Below are positions 1 through 12,200 of a stretch of 64,000 nt of DNA, one piece after another. Where the stretch lies: contig DHQB01000018.1 of NCBI GenBank assembly GCA_002410065.1, positions 1 through 64,000 of the forward strand, given 5' to 3'. This stretch comes from Bacteroidales bacterium UBA5349. GTDB lineage: Bacteria; Bacteroidota; Bacteroidia; Bacteroidales; Tenuifilaceae. How positions within the stretch are numbered: position 1 is the stretch's first letter; the number at the start of each line of letters is the position of its first letter. The position numbers and the translations under genes are program-made. The notes under the pieces were generated by a model. The model had not been told where the DNA came from and made no database searches. It worked only from the letters and a program-made list of their open reading frames with translations.

Positions 1-7
1 CGGGAAT

Positions 8-78
8 CGAGAGCCTCAGCCACCAAAAGATATCAACATCTTTGAACTTGATTGGTGCCTGAGGCTCTCGAAGGCACC
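8..78. repeat. Large inverted repeat with two alternative foldings
   Basis: The arms at 8-19 and 59-70 are perfect 12-base complements (left arm CGAGAGCCTCAG). After one C-C mismatch they continue for four more pairs (21-24 with 54-57). A small inner hairpin (26-31 with 38-43) sits in the loop. A second, mutually exclusive hairpin pairs 54-60 with 72-78. The structure starts just past the stop codon of the PorP/SprF gene. It has no T-run on either strand, so it is not a classical terminator. It may be a 3' mRNA structure or one copy of a repeat family. Confidence 0.6.
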
Positions 79-79
79 A

Positions 80-1063
80 TTAAAACGTTGGACAAGGTAT
101 TGCCCTATAACGTTTACGAGCCTTTACTTTAAACGTGTATGTCATTGCAATTTCGTGCGAACCTCCTGATCCAAATCCTAAACGCGACACGGTAAAATCA
201 TAGCTATACCCTATACTCCATTCGTCGAGTTTGTAGCCAAACAGAAAAGCAACAGCATCGCTACCAGGGTACTTTTTCCCCAAAGGAATACCTCTATACC
301 ATGTTCCAAAAAGAAAAGGCTGACGGTACCAGTACAAACCCAAATCGAGCTGCTTCGAAAATCCCTGAAATTTCAAGTTAAATGCAGTAGTAATGCTCTC
401 CTCAATTGGGCGAAGGATAATTCCCCTTAGTACAATTCTAGCTCCTCCATAAACTGAAAGTTTAAAGGGAGTTCGTGCATCATCTCCATAGAAAGTGCGC
501 TCGGGCCGTAACATATGATCCCAAGTAGCGCCTAGCCAAAGATTATCGGAATAGGCTAAAACTGATGTACTAACATCGATATCGCGCACAGCGCGATTCC
601 CTGGTGGCTGCGAGGATGGGGGCATGGGAACTCCTTCGTCATAAAGCAATTGATCGCCAAAGATTAACCGAGTATAATCTATGGATTGCTGAACATAGTA
701 AAATCCAATACCCGGACGAATATGAAAATCGGGGTGAGGAGTAATATCATAACTATATACTATACCAGCAAGTGTTGTTCCAAGTCTACCGTCTCCAGCT
801 ATATCGCCCAAGACAATTAACCCAAGCCCACTTTTAAAATGCTCAAAGTTATGGTCGTATGAAAGACTAAATGATTGGAAAGTACCTGGTACAAAACTCC
901 ACTGATTACGATAATTTGCCACTAAGCGCTGCCCTGGGGTGCCACCTGCATATGATGGTGCAAGGTATAAGGGGCTTGCATAGAATTGCGTAAACTGAGG
1001 ATCTTGCGCCTTAGTTAAAAATCCCAAAAGGGAAAAAGTTAGTATGGTGAAAAGTCGTCTCAT
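80..1063 (-). CDS. PorP/SprF family type IX secretion outer-membrane protein
   Basis: This 327-residue protein begins with a signal peptide (about 1-19, ending LTKAQ). Next comes the family opening 'DPQFTQFYASPLYLAPSYAG', followed by a predicted beta-barrel with alternating aromatic strands. PorP/SprF proteins help deliver or attach partner surface proteins exported by T9SS; SprF does this for the adhesin SprB in Flavobacterium. Here the gene lies 64 bp downstream of a giant type B cargo protein on the same strand, the same arrangement as sprB-sprF. I therefore infer that it serves one or both upstream giants. I chose the ATG at 1063 because the signal peptide starts there; a TTG eight codons upstream would add a non-signal extension. 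Family assignment is firm; the partner is inferred. Confidence 0.9.
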   Translation of the reverse strand: MRRLFTILTFSLLGFLTKAQDPQFTQFYASPLYLAPSYAGGTPGQRLVANYRNQWSFVPGTFQSFSLSYDHNFEHFKSGLGLIVLGDIAGDGRLGTTLAGIVYSYDITPHPDFHIRPGIGFYYVQQSIDYTRLIFGDQLLYDEGVPMPPSSQPPGNRAVRDIDVSTSVLAYSDNLWLGATWDHMLRPERTFYGDDARTPFKLSVYGGARIVLRGIILRPIEESITTAFNLKFQGFSKQLDLGLYWYRQPFLFGTWYRGIPLGKKYPGSDAVAFLFGYKLDEWSIGYSYDFTVSRLGFGSGGSHEIAMTYTFKVKARKRYRAIPCPTF

Positions 1064-1127
1064 TATCTTTGCTTCACAAATAAACAACTAAAAGTCTTCA
1101 TACTTAGTATCATTATGCATCTATTTA

Positions 1128-4100
1128 TTAACGCAACAAAGTTACATTGCCACGAACTTCAAAAGTATAACCGTTGGAGTACTTCCCTATTGCACGGTAA
1201 ACATACACATCTTGACTGCATAATTTACCTTTATAGTAACCATCCCAACCAATTTTAATATCATTACTCTCAAAAATTTGCTCCCCCCAGCGGTTAAAAA
1301 TCAACATTTTAAACTCCCCAACTTCCCGTGCTATTGGATGGAAAATTTCGTTGCTAAAGTCCACATCATCATAATAACCTCCATTGGGACCAAGTTTACT
1401 TGGCACAAAAGCGTTGGGGAAACGAATTGTTCCCGCCCCTTTTACCCAAACAGCAGGAAATACAGATGTTGTATCGATACAACCATAATCCGTAATTGCA
1501 GTAAGGTGAATACCATACTCCCCAACCTCAGAATAGCTATGTACTACATCCTTTGTGTACGCAATTGTACCATCACCCAAATCCCAAATATAACTCGTTG
1601 CATTTTCGGAAAGGTTGTATATATGGACATTTGCATCGGGAAGAATCACAACTTGAGGAGTTACAGTAAACATTGCAACAGGATTTTCGTGAACACGGAA
1701 AACCCAAAAGAAGGTAGATATTCCGCCATCGCCAAAAACAGTAAGGCTTACATTATAAAACCCTGATTCATGAAAGGCATGCACTGGATCTTTTTCATTT
1801 GATGTTGTTCCATCGCCAAAGTCCCATAAAAAGGCAGTTGAATCTGGGTTAGTATAATAATACTCCGCAAGGTTATCGAAATAAACCTCTAATGGGGAGC
1901 ATGCCTCATATTCATTCGCCTCGTAGTAAGCAATGGGAACCGGGGGCCTGAGTGTTAAAAAATCTACATGCATATCAGAGCAATTTGCATTTTCAACAGT
2001 TAGGGTAACCAAGTACTGGAAGTTATCTTCAACCGGTCCCCAAGTTGAATACTCATGGGGAAGAGGATCCTTATCGCTTGAACCATAACCATCTCCAAAA
2101 GTCCATGTGTAGGTCCAACTATCAGAAGAGGGAAAGGTTATATTATCGAATGCAAATTGGGCGTCGGGAAATACTTTTAATGGAGGTAAAATTTTAAAAT
2201 TGGCATCGGGTGCAGAATACACCGTAATTTGCTTTTCAATGGAATCCTTACAATTATACTCTGATATGGCAACTAATGAAACATCAAAAACCTGATCAAC
2301 CATTGTATTGTTTACAAAACGATGAAAAGGCTCAAAAAGATTTGATGTTACTCCGTCACCAAAGGACCAACGGTAGAACGATGAATTGGTAGAACTATTC
2401 TCCATTGATACTATGAAGGGACTACATGCAGCATCACCCGGATCAAAATCAAATGAAGCTGTAACCTCGGGATATACGTAAATAGTTTGGTATGAAGTGT
2501 CTTGACACCCGTTTTCAGATTCAACAAAGAGTGCAATGGTATAGGGCTCTACCAAATCGGTCAGGTTTGTGTAGTCATGGAATATATTATTACCACTAAA
2601 ATTGGTTAAATCGTCGCCATCTCCAAAATCATAATAGAACTCTAGGGTAGTCCCAAAAGTTTTACCTTTGGATAGGTTCTGAATTTCAATTTCGTAGGGT
2701 GAGCAGGCAAAGTAGTTACTAACCAGCTCCATTATCGACTGAGGCTTAGGATAAACTGTAACCTCTTGAGAAATGGAGTCGGCACAGCCATATTCTGAAT
2801 ATCCCCTTAGCCAAACCGTAAATGTTGTATCTCGAGTTAATGAGGGGTTATAGTAATTCTGGCTAAAATGTGTAAAGTTTGATGTTACCCCATTGCCAAA
2901 CGACCACAGATAGGTTGCATTATTGGTGCCGCCAATGGTTTCTGTTGTGTTAGTGAACTCCACAGGTAATGGATGGCAACCATCCAGATTAGCAGTAAAA
3001 GCGGGATAAATATGAGGATAAACTGTTACCTGTTGCGAAAATGTTTCGGGACATCCCCCTCCTATAGGGTAAACTGCTGTGTTCAGGCTAGTTTCCAAGG
3101 TAATTACTGGTTCAAAAAGGTCTAGCGGAGCAATGCTATTAACTATGGTAACATTATTAGGCTGTGCTAGGATTGATGTTTGCCCATCGCCAAAATTCCA
3201 GTCATAAACATATGCAGGGCTAACAGCTGAATTGTTTATCTGAATTGTTAGTGGAGTACATCCCTCGTCATCAGAAATGGTAAAAGCAGACTCAACCAGA
3301 GGGTAAACAGTAATTTCATGTTCAGCAATATCTTCGCAACCAAACTTGTTTGTTGATGTAAGCTTTACATTATAAATCTTGGATTGATCCGTGAGTGAAT
3401 GTGCAAAATTTTTAAGGGGTGACTCTTGGTCTGAAAATGAACCATCATCAAAATCCCAAACATATGTACCCAACCCTGTTGAACTATTTGTAAACTGCAC
3501 ATCTAAAGAATTACAACCCTCATCAACATCAACACCAAAGTTGGCAACTATGCGGGGGTAAACCTCTCCGAAGGGTAATGTTTTGCTGTCTTCACAAGTT
3601 AAACCCGATAAGGCATGAAAAGTAGATGCATGCACGCTAATTGAGTAGTTCCCAATAGCATTATCAGTTGGGTTATCAAGAGTAATGTCAAACTCAGGAT
3701 TGGCTTTTAGCGTTGTTATATTGTCTTCCCAAAAAAGTGCCTCTCCAAAATTCCAGTCAAAGGTTGATCCGTTAAGAGAACTATTTACTATCGCCACATT
3801 AAATGGGGTACATGGGGGATCATCGTATGTAAATGAGAAATCGGCCTCAACCTTTGGGTGAACGATTATTGTCTCATTGTGCACCTCGCTACAACCATTG
3901 GCATTGGTTGCCGTAAGAGCAACCTGAAAAGGCCTGTCTGTAGAACCTCTATTTACAAATGTGTGATCAAAATCGTCCTTCAATTTGGTTGAATAGGTTT
4001 GTCCATCATCAAAATTCCACTTGTAATCAAGTACACCACCTGTTGAGCTATTGCTGAATGTAACCTCCAAATTGGAGCAACCTATAGTAACATCTGGGGT

Positions 4101-6185
4101 AAAATCAGGGACAATAGTTGGATGAATCGTTATATCCTGAGTAGAAGTAGCAGAACATCCAGCAGCATTTGATACTGTTAGGGTGATGGTTCCTGTGGTT
4201 ATATTCTCGGGGTGAGTAGGATTTATGGTGCGGGTAAATGTATTGCCATTAGGTATGGTTTCAGCTGGTATAAGCCCACCAAAATTCCAATTATACACGG
4301 TCGCTCCAGGGCTTGCCGGATAAAAAGTAAAACTTGGCACACAAATATCTGATTGATCAATGCTAAAACCCGCTGAAAGTCGTGGCTGTACTGTAATGGT
4401 TTGTGTTTCAACGCCAACACATGTATGTATTGAGGTTGCAGTAAGACTTACCGTATAGGTTACAGAGTTATTCGGATCGTCGTTGTTAAAAACATGATTT
4501 GGAGATAATTCTGTTGATGTAGTACCATCACCAAAATCCCAGTAATATGTACCACTAAAGCCTGCTCCTCCCGTAAACTCTGTCGTATTTGTAAAATTAA
4601 CATCAAGCGGATTGCAGCCCAGCGGGCTATCGCCCGCCCAAATAAAATCAGTATTTACCTCAGGGTTTATAGTAATAGGTAAAGTAAATGTTTTGGGGCA
4701 TCCATTTGTGTTTGTTACGGTGAGCCTTACGTTTAAGTGCATTGGAACACCCGTTTGATTAATAAATTGCTTAGTGAATGTTCCATTTGCTACAGGATCT
4801 CCGGGCCAATTGTTGGGGAGATAACCACCAAAATCGAATGCATAACCACTAATGCTCGGCATCCACTGATAAGTAAATGTGATGCTCTCACCGGAGCAAA
4901 TCTCCGCTTTGCTAGCCGTAAACTCTGCTTTAATATATGGATGTACGGTAACTGTAGTATTAAAATCGTCGGAACAACCATACTCACTAACCGCACTTAA
5001 TGTAACTGTTCGGTTAACGGGGCTATTACCCATATTTCTGAATAGATGGACAGGATCTTTAAGTGGTGATGAACCCCCATCGTCAAAATCCCAGTTATAG
5101 CTAATATTTGGGAGGGAGGGATCTATTAAGGTTGTGGTAAAGGGAACGCTTGTTGAATCGCAAATTATGCTATTGACAGGGATAAACGACACCTGCACTT
5201 GGGGGTTAACCGTAATAACTTTAGATAAAGTTTTTTCGCACCCATCGGAATTGACTACGGTTAGGGTTATGGTATATTTAGCTGGTAATGTACCCGGATT
5301 TTGGAGTGTCCTTGCAAAACTATTTGTATTGGGAAGAACTGCCGCAACAGCATAGGGTCCAGTTATGGCCCAGCTATATGATACAACATTTCCAAGCGAT
5401 TTATTTGTAACCGTTACATTAAGAGGTGCACAACCCACTGTATGATTTACCTCAAATTGTGGTAAAAAGTAGGATGTAACATATACCTGTGAAGTTGCTG
5501 TATCGCGACAACCAAAGCTCGATTTCGCAACCAGAGAAACATCATAGGTAACGTTGCTATTGGTGAGGTTCTCGAAATTGTGAGTAAACACTTCGTCATG
5601 TAAGGTGGAAGAATAATTCACTCCATCGCCAAACTCCCAGGAGTAGGTATCGGCTGTATTATTTGATGATTGATTCGTAAACACTACCGCTCTGGGGTTT
5701 GCACAGCCGTTCCCAACTAGCACTTGGTTAAATTGAGCATTAATTGATGGATAAACCGTAATTACTCTGGAGTAGGTATTCTCTTGGTTAGCAGCATTTC
5801 TAACAAAAAGTTGAATTGTGTACTCAATTGGAAAGGTAGTATTGTTTGTAAGCGTATATGGGAATGGCGCAGGCTGAGCTCCATATATGAATTCATCTAT
5901 CTGGGTTGCCTCCCTAAAAATTCTATATCTCCAGTATGTAGCCCCAACGGACACGTCGGTAATAATTATAGGATAATTAAGAACAGGATCTGAGCACCCC
6001 GAAGCCTTATTTGTTGTAAAATATGCTATGGGTGGGGCAGGGAAAGATCCCAACTCCGTTTCACTATAAGAAAAAGTTTCTGCATGCACAATACCACCGG
6101 CAAAAACGGCAAATGTAAAAATCAAAAAACTGATGGTGAGTTTTTTAAAACAGCTAGTTCTGGCTATGTGTTTAAAGATAAACAT
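1128..6185 (-). CDS. Giant PKD-repeat surface protein with gliding-motility type B C-terminal domain
   Basis: This is a 1,685-residue secreted protein. A signal peptide spans about 1-35 (ends GGIVHA). About 16 PKD-like repeats of roughly 95 residues follow, each with a core such as 'WDFGDGTTS' and most opening with a 'GC.PL.V.FTN' pattern. From about residue 1583 to the end lies a gliding motility-associated C-terminal domain (CHU_C, type B sorting signal) with 'FPNAFVPSK', 'FNRWGEQIF', 'GWDGYYKG' and 'DVYVYRA'. Known proteins of this type are moved through T9SS and act as surface adhesins or matrix proteins. Neighbours are a larger paralogue 79 bp upstream and a PorP/SprF gene 64 bp downstream, so co-transcription is likely. 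The paired Cys residues of most repeats could form disulfides. The ligand is unknown. Confidence 0.9.
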   Translation of the reverse strand: MFIFKHIARTSCFKKLTISFLIFTFAVFAGGIVHAETFSYSETELGSFPAPPIAYFTTNKASGCSDPVLNYPIIITDVSVGATYWRYRIFREATQIDEFIYGAQPAPFPYTLTNNTTFPIEYTIQLFVRNAANQENTYSRVITVYPSINAQFNQVLVGNGCANPRAVVFTNQSSNNTADTYSWEFGDGVNYSSTLHDEVFTHNFENLTNSNVTYDVSLVAKSSFGCRDTATSQVYVTSYFLPQFEVNHTVGCAPLNVTVTNKSLGNVVSYSWAITGPYAVAAVLPNTNSFARTLQNPGTLPAKYTITLTVVNSDGCEKTLSKVITVNPQVQVSFIPVNSIICDSTSVPFTTTLIDPSLPNISYNWDFDDGGSSPLKDPVHLFRNMGNSPVNRTVTLSAVSEYGCSDDFNTTVTVHPYIKAEFTASKAEICSGESITFTYQWMPSISGYAFDFGGYLPNNWPGDPVANGTFTKQFINQTGVPMHLNVRLTVTNTNGCPKTFTLPITINPEVNTDFIWAGDSPLGCNPLDVNFTNTTEFTGGAGFSGTYYWDFGDGTTSTELSPNHVFNNDDPNNSVTYTVSLTATSIHTCVGVETQTITVQPRLSAGFSIDQSDICVPSFTFYPASPGATVYNWNFGGLIPAETIPNGNTFTRTINPTHPENITTGTITLTVSNAAGCSATSTQDITIHPTIVPDFTPDVTIGCSNLEVTFSNSSTGGVLDYKWNFDDGQTYSTKLKDDFDHTFVNRGSTDRPFQVALTATNANGCSEVHNETIIVHPKVEADFSFTYDDPPCTPFNVAIVNSSLNGSTFDWNFGEALFWEDNITTLKANPEFDITLDNPTDNAIGNYSISVHASTFHALSGLTCEDSKTLPFGEVYPRIVANFGVDVDEGCNSLDVQFTNSSTGLGTYVWDFDDGSFSDQESPLKNFAHSLTDQSKIYNVKLTSTNKFGCEDIAEHEITVYPLVESAFTISDDEGCTPLTIQINNSAVSPAYVYDWNFGDGQTSILAQPNNVTIVNSIAPLDLFEPVITLETSLNTAVYPIGGGCPETFSQQVTVYPHIYPAFTANLDGCHPLPVEFTNTTETIGGTNNATYLWSFGNGVTSNFTHFSQNYYNPSLTRDTTFTVWLRGYSEYGCADSISQEVTVYPKPQSIMELVSNYFACSPYEIEIQNLSKGKTFGTTLEFYYDFGDGDDLTNFSGNNIFHDYTNLTDLVEPYTIALFVESENGCQDTSYQTIYVYPEVTASFDFDPGDAACSPFIVSMENSSTNSSFYRWSFGDGVTSNLFEPFHRFVNNTMVDQVFDVSLVAISEYNCKDSIEKQITVYSAPDANFKILPPLKVFPDAQFAFDNITFPSSDSWTYTWTFGDGYGSSDKDPLPHEYSTWGPVEDNFQYLVTLTVENANCSDMHVDFLTLRPPVPIAYYEANEYEACSPLEVYFDNLAEYYYTNPDSTAFLWDFGDGTTSNEKDPVHAFHESGFYNVSLTVFGDGGISTFFWVFRVHENPVAMFTVTPQVVILPDANVHIYNLSENATSYIWDLGDGTIAYTKDVVHSYSEVGEYGIHLTAITDYGCIDTTSVFPAVWVKGAGTIRFPNAFVPSKLGPNGGYYDDVDFSNEIFHPIAREVGEFKMLIFNRWGEQIFESNDIKIGWDGYYKGKLCSQDVYVYRAIGKYSNGYTFEVRGNVTLLR

Positions 6186-6264
6186 TGCTTTAATAATCCG
6201 TTTTTTGATTCAATTTAAAACTATCATTTATTGCCATATCGCTAAAAAAATCAAACAATAAGCA

Positions 6265-9200
6265 TTAGCGCAACAAAGTAACATTACCCCTCATATCGAA
6301 AGATTTACCAGTTGAGAACTTACCTTTTGCCCTCCAAACATAAACGTCCTGAGGGCTTAGCTCACCATTGCGATAACCATCCCATCCAACCCAAACATCA
6401 TCGCTTTGGTATATTTGTTCGCCCCAGCGGTTAAAAATTAAAAGTTCATACTCAATTACGCCTTTGTGAACAGGATGGAAAATTGTATTGCTGTAGTCTA
6501 CAGGATTATAATGGCCACCACTTGGCCCTGTTTTACTGGGAACAAATGCGTTTGGAAAGCGTAATGTTCCGGCCCCCTCAACTTTCACAACCGCATTTCT
6601 TATTATAGTATCACTGCAATTAAAGTTTGTGTATGCAATTAGCTCAACGTTATAAACACCCAGATCCCTATATTTGTGTTCTGGATCGATCTCAGCAGAT
6701 AATGATCCGTCGCCAAAATCCCAAAGATATGCACTTGCCCCTTCAGAGAGGTTGTAGAAATGAGCCTGCCCTTCTGGCAGTACCACAATTTCGGGCAGTA
6801 CAGTAAAATTGGCTACAGGTGTTGGGTAAACGCGCAGCACATCAAAAAATGTATGTGTTCCACCATCCCCTGTTACAACTAAGCTAACATTATAGTAACC
6901 TGCATTAGTAAAGGTGTGAGTAGGGAAAGGATCAGTTGATGTGGTACCATCGCCAAAATCCCAATAAAATGAGCTTCCATATAGCGATGAGTTAATAAAC
7001 TGAACTTCAAGAGGAGGGCACGATGCATAGGTGTCTGCCTCGAAAAGGGCTATGGGGTCTGCCGGGTTAAGGGTTATGGGATGTGTAATCTGATCGCTAC
7101 AATGGTCATTTTCAACAAACAGGGTAACAAAATACTGAAAATTATCTCCAGGAGGTCCCCAAGTAGAGTACGTGTACGTCCCCGGGTGCATCTCTTTCGA
7201 ACCCGCACCACCATCACCAAAATTCCAATCATAACTCCATGTTGGCGAAGCTGGATGCGTTAGGTTTGTGAAAAAGAAATCGGCATCTGGATATACTTTA
7301 AGGGGTGGATCTATTGAGAAATCAGCCTCTGGTTTAGCCCAAACGGTTAGCGGAAGGGTTTTACTTTGCTCACAATCGAACTCAGAACTAGATGTTAAGG
7401 TAACATTAAACACCCTATCGTCAATGGTTGGATTTAAAAAGGTATAGGTTGGACTATATAAGTACGAAGTTGATCCATCGTCAAAATCCCATACATAGTA
7501 CCATGTGTTTACCGATTGGTTTACCATGGTTACCGTAGCCGGATTACAGTGCTCTGCTCCCGGATCGAAGTAGAAATTAGCCTCAACTTCAGGGTAAGCC
7601 CAAAGTATCTGAAAAAACTGATTTGTGCAGCCAAATTCTGTTTCAGCAGTTAGGGTAGTCATATAGGGCCGAATCTCATCCGTTAGATTACGGAATACAT
7701 GAACCATAGGATCAGCGCTTACGGTAATTGAGTCGGAACTATCCCCAAAATCGTAGTTATAGGTTAGACTTATCCCCTCGGACAGGTTATTAAACGTTGC
7801 CTCAAACGGCGAACAATTAATGTTATCGCCAACAAGTTCAAGCCTTGCCCGGGGGTTTGGATGAACTGTTACAAGATGGTTAATTGAATCAACACATCCA
7901 TGTATTGAGGTTGCCTTTAGCTGTACTTCAAATAGAGAATCCTGAGTAAAAACTGTGTTTGTAAAAGTTTCCTGTGGATTAATATCATTTGAAAAAGCAC
8001 CGTTTTTGTAAACCCAGAGATACCTTGCCGATGCTAAACCACCAAAGGCGTTAGTCTCATTGATAAATTCCACAGTGTGAGGCTGACATCCCTCAAAATC
8101 TCCTGAAAATTCAGGATAAATATGTGGATAAACCGTTATCGGTTTACTTTGGATTGCCATACACGATTGATCGCCTAAATACCGAGTTGTGAGCACAATA
8201 TTTGGCTGGAAGAGTGCCAATGGATTAAGATCGTTGATAAATTCCATTGACGTTGGTTGAACTTCCGTAGCTGTTTGTCCATTGCCAAAATCCCACTCGT
8301 AGGTATAGGCAGAGCTTACAGTTGAGTTAGCTATTTGTACTGTTAGGGGTGTGCAACCATCGGCAATGTCAATGGTAAAATCAGCCTCAACCAATGGGTA
8401 AACGGTTATGGTTTTTGTATCAGAATCCTTACAACCATTTGCATTTGTTGATGTAAGCTTCACGATAAAATCTTTAGAGTTTTCCCTATCTGTATGGCTA
8501 AATCTTTTTAAGGGTGAAGTAGCTGTACTGAAGGGCTCACCGTTCGACTCCCAGATGTAGGTTCCCAAGCCTGTAGAATTATTGGTAAACTGAACATCAA
8601 GTGGGTTGCACCCCGAGTAAACATCGGCATCGAAATCAACCACTACACGAGGGTTAACCACAATGGTTTGAGTAGTTACATCTGAGCATCCCGTAACATT
8701 ATCGAGAGCAACCAGTTCAATGGTATAGGTAATATCGTTAGCTGTTGTATTTTCGAATAGCAGTGTGAATGGATCCTTATTGTAGGTAATACTATCCTTA
8801 CCCATATGGCCAAAATCCCATTGGTACTCATTTCCATTGAGCGAGCCATTCTCGAAAGTAGCATAAAAAGGTGTACAAACCGAGTCGTGCGTAAACGTAA
8901 AATTGGCCTCAACCTTTGGCTTCACCGTAATATCGATGGAACTTTCAGAGGTGCATCCGCTTGCGTTAGTTGCCACAAGTTTTACGTTATAAACCTTTGT
9001 GGCAGCGGTTCTGTTAGAGAAGGTATGAACAACGGGAACGCCTGATGTGGTTGAGAAACTTTGCTCATCGCCAAAATCCCAATCGTACCCTACGCCTCCA
9101 CCCGAAGATAGATTAGTGAAGGTAACCGTTAAATCGGAACACCCTTCCACAACCGAAGCGGTAAAATCGGATATAACCAGTGGGTATAGGGTAATGGGTA

Positions 9201-12200
9201 AAGAGTAAACATCAGTACATCCTGCTGCATTCTCAACAGTTAGGGTAATGGTTCGTACTTCGGTATTATTCGGATCGCTGGATGTAAATGTGTGCGTAAA
9301 GGGATCGTTGTTAAACCGCACCTCGTTAGGGATTATTCCATCAAAATCCCACAGATAACGAGTTGCTCCAATGCTCGATGGCGAAAATGTTACATCCGTT
9401 GGAGAACATATACTTCCGGGATCCATGGTAAAGGCAGCCTTTAAATAGGGTTGAACCGTAACATCAACAGTTTCTGTATCTGCACAACCATGTATCGACG
9501 TTGATGTTAAGGTAACGGTATAAGTAGCCGTATTTGTGGGATTATCATTAGTAAACTCATGGGTTGGGTTTTTTAGCTGTGAGGATGCACCGTCGCCAAA
9601 ATCCCAAAAGTATGTGCCATTAAAAGGGTTGGCATGCTGTGTGCCAAAACCAGTATAGATGGTTGAGTTGCTGAAATTTACTTCTAATGGATTGCAATGT
9701 AGTGTGTTGCTGCCAAAGTTGGGGGTAACCCGCGCAGTTACCCTTGGGTTAACAGTAATTGTTTTCTCCAGAACCTTGGTACAATTGGTGTTTCCGTTTT
9801 CAACGGTAAAACGAACCTTAACTGCTATAGGCTCTCCCGTTTCATTAATAAATTGCTTTGTAAACGATCCAAAGGCAAATAAATCGGTAGGCCAGGTTTG
9901 ATCTGAATAATTGTTAAACTCAAAGCTATAATCGGTAATACTTCCCATTCTATGATAGGTGAATAGAACCTCCTCGCCGGAGCAAATAACAGGCTTATCA
10001 ACAGAAAATGATGCCATTATACGAGGCGATACCTTGGCCATTGCAACCTTAGTGTCTGTACAGCCAAACTCAGTAATAGCGGTTAATGTGATTGGATAAG
10101 TAACTTCAGGGTTACCGAAATTTCGATAACGGTGCTGCGGGTTTTTAACAAAGGAAACACCACCATCGCCAAATGTCCAGCTGTAGTTCACGTTTGGAAG
10201 TGCTGGATTAACAATAGTTGAATTAAACAGTAACTGTGTTGAATCGCAAAGAACAATATTGCTATTGGGTATAAACGCCACACTAATCTGAGGGTTAACC
10301 CTCACAGTTCGTTCAGCAATCTCTTTACAACCTTGGCTGTTTGATACAGTAAGCTTAAAATTATAGTCAATTGGCAATGTTGTTGTATTACTCAACGTTC
10401 TCATAAAAGGATCGGCCGTAGGAGGAACTGGCGTAATAATATGGCCCACAGGGTTAGAAGTTATATCCCAAACATAGGTGGCAATACCCCCCAACGATGA
10501 ATTAGTAATGTTAATATCAAGTGGAGCGCAACCTAGAGTATCACTAATAAAAAAGTCGGATTCAATGTATGGGAATACCGTAATAAGAACAGAATCTTTT
10601 GCCCTGCATACATTCCATTGGTCGGTAATAGTGGCTACGGAGTATAACTTTTTCTGAACCCAACCCAATGGCGTTGGATCAAAATAGCTGTGGGGTGGGT
10701 TTTGAATATCAATGGCAAGACCATCACCAAAATCCCACATATAGTTTGCCCCTGCAAAATGACCAATTGGGTTTGCAGTAAAATTAATGTCAAGTGGTTG
10801 GCAGCCTTCATATATATTAGCTCTCGACTGCACATTAATATAGGGATAAACCCTAACAATCTTAGTCTCCTCCCTAAAACAGAAAGGAGGATCCGAACCG
10901 CCAATTAGCGTAATATGATACTCAAGTATTCCATCTGTATCATTGGGCAATTTAATACTTACCACATCAGCTGGGTCAGCAGATATATCACTGCCTGTGG
11001 CAAAAGTAGTGATTGGCCCGGTTGGGCCTAACCTCCAACGCCACTCTCGGCTATAATCTCCGGTGGATTGGTTGGTAAATTCGAAGTTGTAAACAGGAAT
11101 TCCCCCTCCAGGAGGAGGTTTTGCACAACCCTCGTAGGTGTCGGGTTCAAAATCAACATCAACAGGCCCCGCTGCTTGAATTGCAACTGCAATAGTATCA
11201 GTTAAATTACAAGCACCACTAACTGTAACCTCATAAGTGATAGATGCGTCGATATTTGATGCAATAGGGATTGGCGATGTTGGATCACTTAAATGAGTAG
11301 TTGGACTCCATAGGTATGTAGTTCCACCATTTGCATACAGCTGTAAAGTTTCTCCAACACAAATTCGTCCACCAGAAGTACCAGTTTCAACCACAAGTGT
11401 GGAGGGTGCAAACTCGTTATAATCGGAGAAATAGCCATAAAAACAACCCGTTCCGGCTCCTCCATTCACAATACCAAGGTGAAAGATATCTGCATTATTC
11501 TCCATGTAATGGCTACCAACAGGTATTTGTGCTGTAGAAAATGGTCCAAATCGTTGTACGCTCCAATCAGAGTTATCAACTGGCTCAAAGGGTAAACTTG
11601 GCGCATTGTAAATAAGAAATGACCTGTCAACAAAAACGCCGGGTGCAGTTTGCACATTAAACGTAAAATTAGGCTCAGCTCCTTTACGCACCATCATAAT
11701 CATATAAAAGTCCTCAGTTGAGGTTCGAGCAAAAGTAACACGGGGCACCCCAGTACACTTGTCAATAGGGGGAAGCACCGCACCACCAGACTCGCATCCA
11801 AAACCTCCAGTATGCCATACATAAACAGGCTTATCGGCAACTACCCTATAGTACGTATGTGTATTAGGTAAGGGCTGGTGAAATTGTTGACGTGCATTGC
11901 GAACTATTGAATTAACCACATTCCCTGCATCATCAAAAATTGTTATTTGAGTAGCATTCTCGGTAGCCAGTATAAAAAAGTGATCTTGGGTAAAAAGTGC
12001 AGTCCTAATAACAATATACTCCTTACCTATTACACTGGTTGGGATAAGCTGATCGCCCGAGGTGTCTCTACAACCCCCTTCTGAATGGGTATGAGAGTCA
12101 TCCTTTAATGTAACTGCAATTGGGTTATTACTTGTTATTCTAGTTCCAGCTAAGCGGTTTGCAGCCGCTTGGCTAAAATTCAGCGGGAAAAGTGAAAATG

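Noticed and set aside
1278..5993. Several open frames of 60-162 codons opposite or across the first giant gene
   Set aside because: They are shadows of a long gene with clear signal peptide, repeats and sorting domain; none has a recognisable product.
1128..11200. Regularly spaced repeated motifs that could be taken for a CRISPR or tandem DNA repeat
   Set aside because: The repetition is at protein level (PKD-like units of about 95 residues); the DNA diverges too much between units and there are no short identical repeats with spacers.
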